Assembly (NCBI RefSeq): GCF_000803315.1
Contig: NZ_JRMH01000001.1
Span: forward strand, 558,001 to 622,000
DNA: 64,000 nucleotides
Direction of reading: 5' to 3'
From: Pectobacterium actinidiae
GTDB lineage: Bacteria > Pseudomonadota > Gammaproteobacteria > Enterobacterales > Enterobacteriaceae
The notes beneath the pieces were generated by a model, which was not told where the DNA came from, did not search any database, and saw only the letters and a program-made list of their open reading frames with translations. This document shows positions 44,062-53,160 of this stretch, piece after piece. Position numbers and translations under genes: made by a program. Position 1 is the stretch's first letter. Every line of letters starts with the position of its first letter.

Positions 44062-44188
44062 TATACCCGTCATACTTCAAGCTGCTTGTGCGTTGGCCGC
44101 CCTTACTCACCCCAGTCACTTACCTGAGTAAGCTCCTGGGGATTCGTGCGGTTGCCTCCTTCACGCAACTCGAATTATTTAGGGTATA
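44062..44188. repeat. Short intergenic repeat with TATACCC ends
   Basis: A 127-bp element bounded by TATACCC (44062-44068) and GGGTATA (44182-44188), with internal inverted segments (CCTGAGTAAGCTCCTGGGG region). I recognise the CCCGTCATACTTCAAG start and CAACTCGAATTATTTAGGG end as those of a dispersed intergenic repeat found in several enterobacteria. It has no coding capacity. Confidence 0.75.
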
Positions 44189-44243
44189 TATTTCAAATAG
44201 CGGGAATTTTTTGATATCTCAGGCTACATCCATGTTGGATATT

Positions 44244-44297
44244 AGGGGAAACACGGTGATGAGGTTCCCGCAGGGATACCTCGCACCGTGGTAGCCC
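44244..44297. other. Long imperfect hairpin upstream of rhiE
   Basis: CACGGTG (44252-44258) pairs with CACCGTG (44284-44290), GAGGT (44261-44265) with ACCTC (44278-44282), TCCC with GGGA around a GCA loop, and the outer GGGG with CCCC. It lies about 90 bases before the rhiE start and may be a leader element or the end of a mobile repeat. Confidence 0.5.
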
Positions 44298-44383
44298 CGT
44301 GTATCTCGATATTGAAGCGGCAGTAGCCTGAACGGATGCGATAAAAATTTCTGTCTAACCAATGGAACACAAGAGGGCTGACT

Positions 44384-46114
44384 GTGAAGCGATCTGTCTT
44401 GTTGTTGGTGGGAGTCATGCTGGCACCCTATGGCTACAGCGCGCAGGATAATGCCGTGTCATTATCCGTTTCTGGTTTGAATACCGTTCTGGATAACGGC
44501 TTGCTGAAAGTCGCTTTCGGAGAAGATGGCAGCGCGGTGAGCATGGTGACGGGAGGCAAAAATATCGTCACCAACCTGTCCGGTGCGGCGCGCGATCCGA
44601 GTAAAACGCGTAGCGCTTATCTCGATTACTATGTTAACGATGCTCATGCTAAAGGCGTCAAAGATTTTGTCCCCGATCGGATAGAGGTGCTGCGCAACGA
44701 TCGAGATATAGCGCATGTGGCCTATATCGACGATCGGGACGGGCTGTTACGGCTAGAATATCACCTGATTATGCGTCGTGGTGTTAGCGGGCTTTATAGC
44801 TATGTGGTGGCCGAGAATAGCGGAAATCAGGACGTTAAAGTCAGTGAATTGCGTAACGTCTATCGCTTCGATCCTGCCCGGTTAGATCATCTCTACAACG
44901 GGGATCGTCAAGGTAAGCCGCTGCTTTACAGCCAGCTTGAAGCGTCGCCGAAGGTGCAGGATGAAACCTGGCGATTGCCGGATGGCAGCATTTATTCCAA
45001 ATATGATTTTGCTGGCTCTATGCGTGCCGCGCCTTTCTGGGGTGTTTTCGGTAATGGCATGGGGGCGTGGCTGATTCACGGCAATCGGGAGTATTTCTCC
45101 GGCGATGCGCTCAAGCAGGATCTGCTGGTGCATCAGGATGCGATTATTCTGAACTATATGACGGGGGCGCATCTCGGCACACCGGATATGATAGTTCCAC
45201 CGGGCTGGAAAAAATTCTACGGTCCGTGGCTGCTGTATATCAATCAGGGCGATACCGAACACATGCTGGCGGATGCTCAGCGTCAGGCGCTGACGGAAAC
45301 CGTCAACTGGCCATACAAATGGGTGAATGATGCCCGTTATCCGATTGAGCGCACACTGGTGAGCGGACGCGTTGCCAGCCAGCAGTCGGTAACCGTGGTG
45401 CTTTCGTCATCGCTGGATGAGCCGTTTGACGTGCAAACCCGTGGCTATTCGTATCAGGCAATCACCGATACACAGGGAAATTTTTCAATTCCTCATGTCC
45501 GTCCGGGAAATTACCATCTTGCTGTGTATGCCAACAGCGGTACGCAGCCGGGGATATTGGCGGAGCAAACGCTATCCGTTTCTGGTGATAATCAAACGCT
45601 GCCTATGATAACGCTACCAAAAGCCGAATCGGTTTTTTGGGCTATTGGACAGGCAAATCGGCAGGCGAGTGAATTCCGCTTTGGCAATGAGGCACGTAAC
45701 ACCCGCTGGCAGCATGAGGTTCCGGCAAACCTGACGTTCGATATTGGCCGTAGCGATTATCAACGTGACTGGTATTACGCGCAGACCAAACCGGGAAAAT
45801 GGGATATCCGTTTTGCTCTGCAACCAGAGAAGAAAACCTATTTCCTGAATATCGCCCTGGCGGCCGCGAGTAACAGCGGAATGAGCGAACCAACAGTGCC
45901 GCAACTGGCGGTCGTGGTAAACGGCAGCACGCTGGAAACACTGACTTACGGAAACGACAAAACCATTTATCGTGGCGCGTTACAAAGCGGTCGCTATCAC
46001 ATCGCCCGTATCCCTGTGTCATCCCGCTTTCTGAAAAACGGCAACAATACGATCACGCTGCAATTAAAAGGCGGCAGCGTGATGTATGACGTGGTGACGT
46101 TAAGCGAGGAGTAA
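44384..46114 (+). CDS. rhiE: Rhamnogalacturonan lyase (polysaccharide lyase family 4)
   Basis: A 576-residue secreted lyase that cleaves the rhamnogalacturonan I backbone of pectin by beta-elimination. It has a signal peptide (MKRSVLLLVGVMLAPYGYSA), an N-terminal catalytic domain (to about 335), a fibronectin-like middle domain (SGRVASQQSVTVVLSS, GNFSIPHVRPGNYHLAVYAN) and a C-terminal carbohydrate-binding jelly roll, the PL4 layout. The start codon is GTG with GAGGG upstream. Its Dickeya counterpart RhiE is exported by the Out type II system. It marks a plant-pathogenic lifestyle. Confidence 0.92.
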   Translation: MKRSVLLLVGVMLAPYGYSAQDNAVSLSVSGLNTVLDNGLLKVAFGEDGSAVSMVTGGKNIVTNLSGAARDPSKTRSAYLDYYVNDAHAKGVKDFVPDRIEVLRNDRDIAHVAYIDDRDGLLRLEYHLIMRRGVSGLYSYVVAENSGNQDVKVSELRNVYRFDPARLDHLYNGDRQGKPLLYSQLEASPKVQDETWRLPDGSIYSKYDFAGSMRAAPFWGVFGNGMGAWLIHGNREYFSGDALKQDLLVHQDAIILNYMTGAHLGTPDMIVPPGWKKFYGPWLLYINQGDTEHMLADAQRQALTETVNWPYKWVNDARYPIERTLVSGRVASQQSVTVVLSSSLDEPFDVQTRGYSYQAITDTQGNFSIPHVRPGNYHLAVYANSGTQPGILAEQTLSVSGDNQTLPMITLPKAESVFWAIGQANRQASEFRFGNEARNTRWQHEVPANLTFDIGRSDYQRDWYYAQTKPGKWDIRFALQPEKKTYFLNIALAAASNSGMSEPTVPQLAVVVNGSTLETLTYGNDKTIYRGALQSGRYHIARIPVSSRFLKNGNNTITLQLKGGSVMYDVVTLSEE

Positions 46115-46183
46115 ATCCAGTTTTTACAATGTGAAACGCTGGGTTTCGCAGAACCGTGGGCAGGGATAGCCCACGATAAAAAA

Positions 46184-46585
46184 TTACTTTTGTTCGCTGT
46201 GGAGCAGTTGCGCCATCTCTTCATCGGATAACTGGGTAACGCGCTGAACTAATTCCTGCTCCATCTCGCTTTGCAACAACTGGCGGGCGATGTTGAGTGC
46301 GCTGGCCTTTATCCCTTCTTGCATTCCTTCCTGCATCCCCTGTTCAAATCCCCTTTGGTGTAACTGCTGTGCAATGGTCATTGTGTCCTCCTTATGCGTT
46401 AACAGGGGCTCAGCCACTGAATTAATGAACCTGTCTATGTCAGATGTATTGCCCACTTTCGCAACGTACAGTAATAACGCGTGCCGCAGTGGCAGAGACA
46501 GGTTCCAGTGTTCAAATAATAGCCCGATGTCGTGTGCCAATTCCAGCATATCCCGTGTTCGAATATGAAAGAGGTCAACGCTTAT
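46184..46585 (-). pseudogene. C-terminal remnant of an Rpn-family nuclease
   Basis: About 130 codons in one frame, open from a stop at 46586-46588, with an internal ATG at 46549. The readable part contains VDLFHIRTRDMLELAHDIGL and ends with the repeated GFEQGMQEGMQEGIKASALN, LSDEEMAQLL segment typical of the C-termini of Rpn (recombination-promoting nuclease, PF04754-type) proteins. The N-terminal PD-(D/E)XK nuclease domain, roughly 180 residues, is missing. It is a decayed gene next to repeats. Confidence 0.7.
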
Positions 46586-46794
46586 TTAGTGGGTTGCAGA
46601 CCTCTTACAAGCCTCGATATTTGGGATATGACTAGATTTTTCCTTCGCCACGGGAGCCTATTTATTGGTTGTATTTTATGTAGCCTAAGAGACAGTTTCG
46701 TGCGCCACACTGTCGCCATTCATATGCCAAATCTTGTATGCGCCCGACGCAGGGCGCTCAATCGCCGCCGCCCTGCGAACCCAGGCTTCCGGCT

Positions 46795-46929
46795 AAATTA
46801 TGCCGCTGTGCGGTTCCATCGGTGTTCATGACCGCTAATCGAGCCGTCAGTGACGCGTTCCCGACGCGACACTGACTTTCGCGACGTCCTGTCGCTCACT
46901 CGGCGTTCATGAATACCGCTGCATAATTT
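46795..46929. repeat. 135-bp element with inverted AAATTATGC ends
   Basis: AAATTATGC (46795-46803) is mirrored by GCATAATTT (46921-46929). The interior has several complementary GC-rich blocks, and the left flank (46741-46780) also carries GGGCG/CGCCC-type symmetry. This looks like a MITE-like or BIME-like dispersed repeat; copy number is not visible here. Confidence 0.5.
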
Positions 46930-47022
46930 TTTATGCCGGATAGAGACAAAATCCATCATCAGTCGTGGAGTTTATATATAAAAATTTTGGTAGGCGGATA
47001 ATCGGCAATATCAGGGAGTTTA

Positions 47023-47043
47023 CCTCCCCCTGTGAGGGGGAGG
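47023..47043. terminator. GC-rich hairpin just after actP
   Basis: CCTCCCCC (47023-47030) pairs with GGGGGAGG (47036-47043), loop TGTGA. It lies 15 bases beyond the actP stop on the minus strand. There is no U-run. Confidence 0.5.
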
Positions 47044-47057
47044 ATGAGAAGGAAGGA

Positions 47058-48716
47058 TTAGTGAGAACTGCCTTTTGATGCGCCGACGCCAGTTTGTGAG
47101 CGGACAAACTGTGCATGGAAGCGTGCGCGTTCCTGCTGTCCGGCTTCGGAGCGATCGGTGATGGAGAAGAACCAGATACCGATAAACGCGACCAGCATGG
47201 AGAACAGCGCTGGATAATCGTAAGGGTAAATCGGCGTAGCGTGACCGAGGATTTTTACCCAGATCGTCGGCCCCAATATCATCAAAATAACAGCGGTCAA
47301 CAGACCCGCCCAACCGCCAATCATCGCTCCGCGCGTGGTTAGCTTCGACCAGTACATGGAGATGATAATAATCGGGAAGTTACAGCTGGCGGCGATAGAG
47401 AACGCTAACCCAACCATGAAGGCGATGTTCTGGTTCTCAAACAGGATGCCGAGCGAAATCGCTACGACGCCCAGCACCAGTACCGTGATTTTCGAAACTT
47501 TCAGCTCATCACGCTCCGTCGCTTTCCCTTTCTTGATCACGTTAGAGTAGAGATCGTGGGATACGGCAGAGGCACCCGCTAGCGTCAAACCGGCGACGAC
47601 GGCCAGAATGGTGGCAAAGGCCACAGCGGAGATAAAGCCGAGGAAGAAGTCACCGCCGACCGCATCGGCAAGATGCACCGCTGCCATGTTATTCCCACCG
47701 ATAAGCGCACCCGTTGCGTCCTTAAATTCAGGATTCGCGCTGACCAGCAGGATAGCACCGAAGCCGATGATGAAGGTCAGGAAGTAGAAATAGCCCATGA
47801 ACCCGGTAGCATAGAACACGCTTTTACGCGCTTCTTTAGCATCGCTGACGGTGAAGAAACGCATCAGAATGTGTGGAAGACCGGCCGTACCGAACATCAG
47901 GCCCAACCCGAGAGATAGCGCGGATATCGGGTCAGAAACCAGCCCGCCGGGGCTCATGATAGACGCGCCTTTCGGGTGAACCACCATCGCCTGTTTGAAC
48001 AGTTCGTTAAAGCTGAATCCGACGGATTTCATCACCATGACGGCCATGAAGGTGGCACCGAATAGCAACAGGACGGCTTTGATAATCTGTACCCATGTGG
48101 TGGCGAGCATGCCGCCAAACATTACATACATCACCATCAGAATACCGACCAGTATCACGGCCACATGGTAATTGAGGCCGAACAGCAGTTCGATGAGCTT
48201 CCCCGCGCCCACCATCTGCGCAATGAGGTACAGAGCGACAACCACCAGAGAACCACAGGCGGAAAGGCTACGGATCGGGCGCTGCTGCAAACGGTAGGAT
48301 GCGACATCCGCAAAGGTATAACGCCCGAGGTTGCGCAGCCGCTCTGCGATCAGAAACAGAATAATGGGCCAGCCGACCAAAAAGCCGAGTGAGTAAATCA
48401 AGCCGTCGTAACCGGAGGTATAGACCAGCGCAGAAATACCGAGGAAGGATGCAGCTGACATGTAGTCACCCGCAATCGCCAGCCCATTCTGGAAACCGGT
48501 AATGTTGCCGCCAGCTGTATAATAATCGCTACGTGAACGGGTTTTCTTCGACGCCCAGTAGGTGATATACAGTGTACCGCCGACGAACAACAGGAACATC
48601 ACGATGGCCTGAATATTCAACGGCTGGCGCTGGACATCCCCCGTGAGGGCATCGGCTGCCCACGCAAGCACTGGCAGCGTTAACAGCCCGAACAGCATCA
48701 TAAAGCGTATTTTCAT
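47058..48716 (-). CDS. actP: Cation/acetate symporter ActP
   Basis: A 552-residue sodium:solute symporter-family permease for acetate and glycolate, close in length to E. coli ActP (549). It has an N-terminal signal-like segment ([19 protein letters not shown]), about 13 membrane segments and the conserved [20 protein letters not shown] and [20 protein letters not shown] motifs. The start overlaps yjcH by ATGA. Third gene of acs-yjcH-actP, giving acetate uptake together with activation. Confidence 0.95.
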   Translation of the reverse strand: MKIRFMMLFGLLTLPVLAWAADALTGDVQRQPLNIQAIVMFLLFVGGTLYITYWASKKTRSRSDYYTAGGNITGFQNGLAIAGDYMSAASFLGISALVYTSGYDGLIYSLGFLVGWPIILFLIAERLRNLGRYTFADVASYRLQQRPIRSLSACGSLVVVALYLIAQMVGAGKLIELLFGLNYHVAVILVGILMVMYVMFGGMLATTWVQIIKAVLLLFGATFMAVMVMKSVGFSFNELFKQAMVVHPKGASIMSPGGLVSDPISALSLGLGLMFGTAGLPHILMRFFTVSDAKEARKSVFYATGFMGYFYFLTFIIGFGAILLVSANPEFKDATGALIGGNNMAAVHLADAVGGDFFLGFISAVAFATILAVVAGLTLAGASAVSHDLYSNVIKKGKATERDELKVSKITVLVLGVVAISLGILFENQNIAFMVGLAFSIAASCNFPIIIISMYWSKLTTRGAMIGGWAGLLTAVILMILGPTIWVKILGHATPIYPYDYPALFSMLVAFIGIWFFSITDRSEAGQQERARFHAQFVRSQTGVGASKGSSH

Positions 48717-49024
48717 TGCTTTACCTCATCCAGTAACTGCTTGGTCAGACGATCAAATTCGCCGTTAGCGCGATACACATAGACGCCGGTCAGAATGAAA
48801 GAAATCGCAATCAATCCCACACCAATCGGAATACCGCGAGTAATGCTGGAACCTAGAGCGATCGGCGTTCCCAGCCAGCCAGGCGCAAAGGCGATTAGCA
48901 GAATAAAACCGACATAAAGCACCAGCATGATTAATGAAAGAAAAACGGCAAAACGCTGTCGCTTGTTGACCAGTTCTCTGAATAAGGGGTTACTTTCAAT
49001 CCGTTGATAAATGGCATCATTCAT
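48713..49024 (-). CDS. yjcH: DUF485 inner-membrane protein YjcH
   Basis: A 103-residue protein with two membrane segments ([20 protein letters not shown] and [20 protein letters not shown]) and the DUF485 motif [14 protein letters not shown]. Start at 49024 ([10 protein letters not shown]) is supported by GGAG 7 bases upstream and by the length of E. coli YjcH (104); a further ATG directly precedes it. It is encoded between acs and actP and is thought to assist the acetate symporter. Confidence 0.92.
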   Translation of the reverse strand: MNDAIYQRIESNPLFRELVNKRQRFAVFLSLIMLVLYVGFILLIAFAPGWLGTPIALGSSITRGIPIGVGLIAISFILTGVYVYRANGEFDRLTKQLLDEVKQ

Positions 49025-49093
49025 CATAAGTCTCCGGTAATCTGTAGGGTTGAGCGCTACCGCGATGTCACCGCCTGATTTATCACCACCCAC

Positions 49094-49125
49094 ATTCCCG
49101 CAAGCCACATCATGGCTTACGGAAA
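49094..49125. other. Intercistronic hairpin between acs and yjcH
   Basis: CAAGCCA and TGGCTTA around a CATCA loop, extended by TTCC/GGAA flanks with small mismatches. Such hairpins commonly protect or partly terminate the upstream message in an operon. Confidence 0.45.
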
Positions 49126-49149
49126 TGAAGAGAGCGGTGGGGCAGAGGG

Positions 49150-51111
49150 TTATTGAGAGGCGGTACTCATAGCCTGCTTTTCTTCGAGCAGTTTTTCGAC
49201 GACGCCAGGATCGGCCAGCGTTGAGGTATCCCCCAGATTACTGGTGTCACCGGCGGCGATCTTACGCAAAATACGACGCATGATTTTGCCGGACCGCGTT
49301 TTTGGTAAAGAGTCAGTCCAGTGCAGGATATCCGGTGTGGCAATCGGACCGATTTCCTTACGCACCCAGTTGCGGACTTCCGTATACAGTTCGCTGGACG
49401 GTTCTTCACCGTGATTCAGCGTGATGTAGGCATAAATGGCCTGCCCTTTCATATGGTGAGGAATACCGACCACGGCGGCTTCGGCAATCTTGGGGTGTGC
49501 AACGAGCGCTGATTCGATTTCCGCCGTCCCCAGACGATGCCCAGAAACGTTCAGCACGTCGTCAACGCGGCCCGTGATCCAGTAATAGCCATCTTCGTCA
49601 CGGCGTGCGCCGTCACCGCTGAAGTACATGCCTTTAAAGGTAGAAAAGTAGGTTTGCTCAAAGCGGTCGTGATCGCCAAACAGGGTTCTTGCCTGACCCG
49701 GCCAGGAATCCACGATGACCAGATTGCCTTCCGCCGTACCTTCCTGCGGGTTGCCAAGGTTGTCGACCAGCGCAGGCTGTACACCGAAGAACGGACGCGT
49801 CGCAGAGCCGGCTTTCGGCTCAATTGCGCCGGGCAGAGGGGTGATCATGAAGCCACCCGTCTCGGTTTGCCACCAGGTATCGACGATAGGGCATTTACCA
49901 TTGCCGATTTTGTTGAAATACCACTCCCAGGCTTCCGGGTTGATCGGCTCACCGACGGAACCCATGATCCTGAGGGATTCACGCGATGTGCCCTCAATCG
50001 CTTTATCACCTTCAGCCATCAGCGCGCGGATCGCCGTGGGCGCGGTGTAGAGAATATTGACTTGATGCTTATCGACCACTTGTGCCATGCGGCTGGCGTC
50101 CGGCCAGGTTGGTACACCTTCGAACATCAGCGTAATTGCACCGCATGCCAGTGGACCATAAAGCAGGTAGCTATGCCCCGTGACCCAGCCAACATCTGCC
50201 GTACACCAGTAAATGTCGCCGGGATGATAGTCGAAGACATATTTGAAGGTCAGTGCAGCATAAACCAGATAGCCGCCAGTGGTGTGCAATACGCCTTTGG
50301 GTTTCCCCGTTGAACCGGAGGTATAAAGGATAAAGAGTGGATCTTCCGCGTTCATCTCTTCCGGCGGACAATGATCGTCTGCTTTTTCAACCAGATCGTG
50401 CCACCACAGATCGCGCCCGTCTTGCCATTCATTGATCTTACCCGTACGGCGGAAAACGATAACGCTGGAAATGGTGGTGACGTTCGGGTTCTTTAACGCC
50501 TCATCAATATTCTTCTTCAGCGGAATCACACGTCCGGCGCGTATACCTTCATCGGCGGTAATGACCAGTTTGGCGCTGGAATCGATGATACGACCGGAAA
50601 TTGCTTCGGGAGAGAAGCCCCCGAAGATCACCGAATGTATGGCCCCGATTCTTGTACAGGCCAGCATTGCCACGGCCGCTTCCGGCACCATCGGCATATA
50701 AATAGCAACGACATCGCCTTTTTTGACGCCCTGCGACTTCAGTACATTGGCGAAGCGGCACACGGACTGATGGAGTTCACGGTAGGTGACTTTTTTACTT
50801 TCTGCCGCGTCATCGCCTTCCCAGATGATCGCGGTTTGATCGCCACGCTCGGCCAGATGGCGATCCAGGCAGTTTGCTGCCACATTGAGTGTACCGTCTT
50901 CAAACCAGCGGATACTGATGTGGCCGGGGTCAAATGAGGTGTTCTTGATCGTTTTATAGGGTTTGATCCAATCGACGATCTTTCCCTGCTCACCCCAAAA
51001 GGCGGCGGGATCGTCAACGGACAATTGATACATATTTTTGTATTGCTGGGCATTTATCAGTGCATTTTCCGCAATTGAAGCGGGAATAGCGTGTTTATTA
51101 TGTTGTGTCAT
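49150..51111 (-). CDS. acs: Acetyl-CoA synthetase (AMP-forming)
   Basis: A 653-residue enzyme activating acetate to acetyl-CoA through acetyl-AMP, in line with E. coli Acs (652). The adenylate-forming core motif [19 protein letters not shown], the A5 region [10 protein letters not shown], and the C-terminal [14 protein letters not shown] with the acetylatable lysine are all present. It is the first gene of the acetate operon, and a CRP-like site lies about 190 bases upstream. Confidence 0.97.
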   Translation of the reverse strand: MTQHNKHAIPASIAENALINAQQYKNMYQLSVDDPAAFWGEQGKIVDWIKPYKTIKNTSFDPGHISIRWFEDGTLNVAANCLDRHLAERGDQTAIIWEGDDAAESKKVTYRELHQSVCRFANVLKSQGVKKGDVVAIYMPMVPEAAVAMLACTRIGAIHSVIFGGFSPEAISGRIIDSSAKLVITADEGIRAGRVIPLKKNIDEALKNPNVTTISSVIVFRRTGKINEWQDGRDLWWHDLVEKADDHCPPEEMNAEDPLFILYTSGSTGKPKGVLHTTGGYLVYAALTFKYVFDYHPGDIYWCTADVGWVTGHSYLLYGPLACGAITLMFEGVPTWPDASRMAQVVDKHQVNILYTAPTAIRALMAEGDKAIEGTSRESLRIMGSVGEPINPEAWEWYFNKIGNGKCPIVDTWWQTETGGFMITPLPGAIEPKAGSATRPFFGVQPALVDNLGNPQEGTAEGNLVIVDSWPGQARTLFGDHDRFEQTYFSTFKGMYFSGDGARRDEDGYYWITGRVDDVLNVSGHRLGTAEIESALVAHPKIAEAAVVGIPHHMKGQAIYAYITLNHGEEPSSELYTEVRNWVRKEIGPIATPDILHWTDSLPKTRSGKIMRRILRKIAAGDTSNLGDTSTLADPGVVEKLLEEKQAMSTASQ

Positions 51112-52013
51112 AGCGCTTCTCCTTAAACATGTTAATGCTATGTCAAATAATGGTTAATTCTAGTTAACCACTTATCTTTGTTTCTTTTTTGCGCGATTGA
51201 TCACGCAATGCAGGAAAAGCAGTGAGGGATGACTTAAAAGATAGTCTTTTGGTTCAGAAATCAGGCAGTTTTTTCGTCGTGGTCAAAAGGTGATAAGTGA
51301 TGTGTGTCACAATATGACAGTCAGAAGAATAATCAGTGCTGTTATAATGTCATAAACGATCAATTCATTGTTTTCAATAGGTTATATCTATCATTATCAG
51401 GTTTTTGATCGCCCTTTACGATCAAAAGGCGTAAAGATCCTGCTTATTCAACCGATAGTAAAAATCATGTTCAGAGTATATTCCTACGTAGGCCAGCTAT
51501 TTAACGCGTCCAACAGTGGTCTGGGTGTTGAAATTTTGTTCTGGTTGTTAATTATGTGTAGGCTATTAATGAAATAGATTTATCTGATTACTAACGAGCA
51601 GATAAGTGTGAATAATCTACACTTTGAGTAGGTTCCACCGTACAGATGTGAGCCTTCTTAAAAAGAGTAAAGATGCCGTGCGCTAGCCGCTGACAAAAAG
51701 AAAAGTGGAATGTTATTTTTTGTGTCTTATTCAGAAATATCCGGTTTCCAAAATAAATAACGTAGATATACCCAACATCACTGACGCTAAGTAAGGCGGC
51801 AGATGTTTGAGCCCCGCTAGCCTGAGAACCCATAAAAGGTTTCGGTTAGTGAAATTCACCCTTTTCGTTAGGTGATTTTCTGGGGGGAGGGAAGAACACT
51901 ATTAGCCCGGAAACCTTTTTAATTCCGGTAGGTTGATTGCTTATCAATGGTGTGCCGTAGCGTCATGGTGCGCTGTGAGATATCTTTTTACATAGCATGA
52001 TGCAGAGGAAACA
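51112..52013. other. Gene-free region between acs and the PAS protein gene
   Basis: Contains the acs promoter area with a CRP-like site, a hairpin TTTTGATCG/CGATCAAAA (51403-51427), and AT-rich sequence. Two reading frames of 69 and 80 codons (51368-51577 plus, 51591-51833 minus) have no recognisable product or good ribosome sites and are not called. A hairpin CCGGAA/TTCCGG lies about 95 bases ahead of the PAS gene. Confidence 0.5.
51296..51311. promoter_or_regulatory. CRP-like site upstream of acs
   Basis: AGTGATGTGTGTCACA has half-sites AGTGA and TCACA with the required 6-base spacing, one base from consensus. acs of E. coli is CRP activated. Confidence 0.6.
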
Positions 52014-52409
52014 ATGAGTCTGATATTTGGCCGGAATGAGATTTTAGGCATGCTTTCTCAACCAGTTCAGAATGATAGACGTGCTGTGGCGGTGATTGAC
52101 GAGAAATGTAAGGTCGTCTGTGCGAATTCTGCCTTCAATGCCCATTTTGGATTGCGTGCAGAAGAAATGAATACGCCCGTTTCAATTGATGATGTACTAC
52201 CTATCAACGTGAAGTTTGCCTATCACGATTTTATGACGAATTCCAACATGTTGAGTACGCGCGTGGTGTCGGATTTGTTGTCTGATGGCTTTACCAAAAA
52301 GCAGTTAAGTACGCTGTCTTTTTCGAAGCTGAACGTTGAAAACCGAGTGCTTTCTCTGCTGATCCTAAACCAGGATGCGGTTGAGCCTTCGACGAATTTA
52401 GCGTCATAA
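52014..52409 (+). CDS. Stand-alone PAS-domain protein
   Basis: A 131-residue protein that is little more than one PAS domain: RAVAVIDEKCKVVCANSAFN and AHFGLRAEEMNTPVSIDDVL are the first strands and helices, and VLSLLILNQDAVE the last strand. No kinase, cyclase, helix-turn-helix or chemotaxis domain is attached, and no partner gene is adjacent. AGAGGAAAC precedes the ATG by 1-2 bases more than usual. It may sense a small ligand or act through protein contact; function unknown. Confidence 0.65.
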   Translation: MSLIFGRNEILGMLSQPVQNDRRAVAVIDEKCKVVCANSAFNAHFGLRAEEMNTPVSIDDVLPINVKFAYHDFMTNSNMLSTRVVSDLLSDGFTKKQLSTLSFSKLNVENRVLSLLILNQDAVEPSTNLAS

Positions 52410-53160
52410 ACTTGAATAATCGGGGATTATCTGGGCCGGAAGAATGGAAATGTGGTTTTTCCAGTGAAAAATAACGACAAAAGAAAAGTTGTTGTTACTA
52501 ATAACATGACTATCTCTGATTTAGTCTCATTTTACCAACAGCAATCGATTGCGTGGATTGTTCTCTGATATCTGCCTACGGCCAGTAGAACAGCTAAAGC
52601 AGCGCCAATTCTTTATAAATGAAGAATTAACAACGTTCTTTATTAATCACGATGATATAAAAAATTAATAAAATTAGAGGTTTGTATATTTTATTGCATG
52701 CAATATGCTTGTTTGAAATAAATAGCGAAACGTTTCGATAGTGGTTTACCTTCCTCCTTACCTATTATCTTTTCCTTCGGCCTTCATTGTTGATGATTCC
52801 TTTAGACATCTCGGTTTATTAAATGGTGATAATAGTTTCTGGAAGTTTTCTTTATTTTTAGCGTATTGAATACTGAAAGATGGCGAATGAATAAGTAGAC
52901 TGCCGTCTAATTGTCGATGAGGTTGAGCCATGACTGCATTATTGCCATAAAGCACTTTTTGATAAAAACCGATGTCAGTTTTTTACTGATGAGAACATTT
53001 GTGCACATCGGTTTATCAATGTCGACAACGCTTTTTTCGTAATAACTTCTCATTGATCATAATTATTTCAATTATTTTTCGATTTCTGGTTCCCCTTTTT
53101 ACGCTCTCACTTGGCATAGCTTCTGAAAACAAGCGTTTCTTATGCGATAGGGGATAAATA
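52410..53160. other. AT-rich gene-free region upstream of the TonB receptor
   Basis: About 750 bases without a supportable gene. A 65-codon minus-strand frame (52758-52955) shows no family features. No clear Fur box was found next to the receptor start, but AT-rich hexamers near 53050-53085 could hide a weak one. Confidence 0.45.

Larger units (their letters stand above)
43939..44383. other. Gene-free region with repeats upstream of rhiE
   Basis: No gene is supported. It contains a 127-bp inverted-end repeat (44062-44188) and a long hairpin (44244-44297). No convincing KdgR box was found close to rhiE. Confidence 0.6.
46586..47057. other. Non-coding stretch with repeats downstream of actP
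   Basis: No gene is supported. It holds a 135-bp inverted-end element (46795-46929) and a GC-rich hairpin (47023-47043). The repetitive, GC-rich 46740-46930 part looks like an interspersed repeat. Confidence 0.5.

Noticed and set aside
44300..44383. KdgR box directly ahead of rhiE
   Set aside because: Only a half-like AATGGAACA is present, without the mirrored arm.
51880..52010. Riboswitch in the leader of the PAS gene
   Set aside because: Several small hairpins are present but none fits a class I know, including c-di-GMP and purine types.
52758..52955. 65-codon minus-strand frame in the gap before the receptor gene
   Set aside because: No ribosome site, no recognisable sequence and no supporting context.
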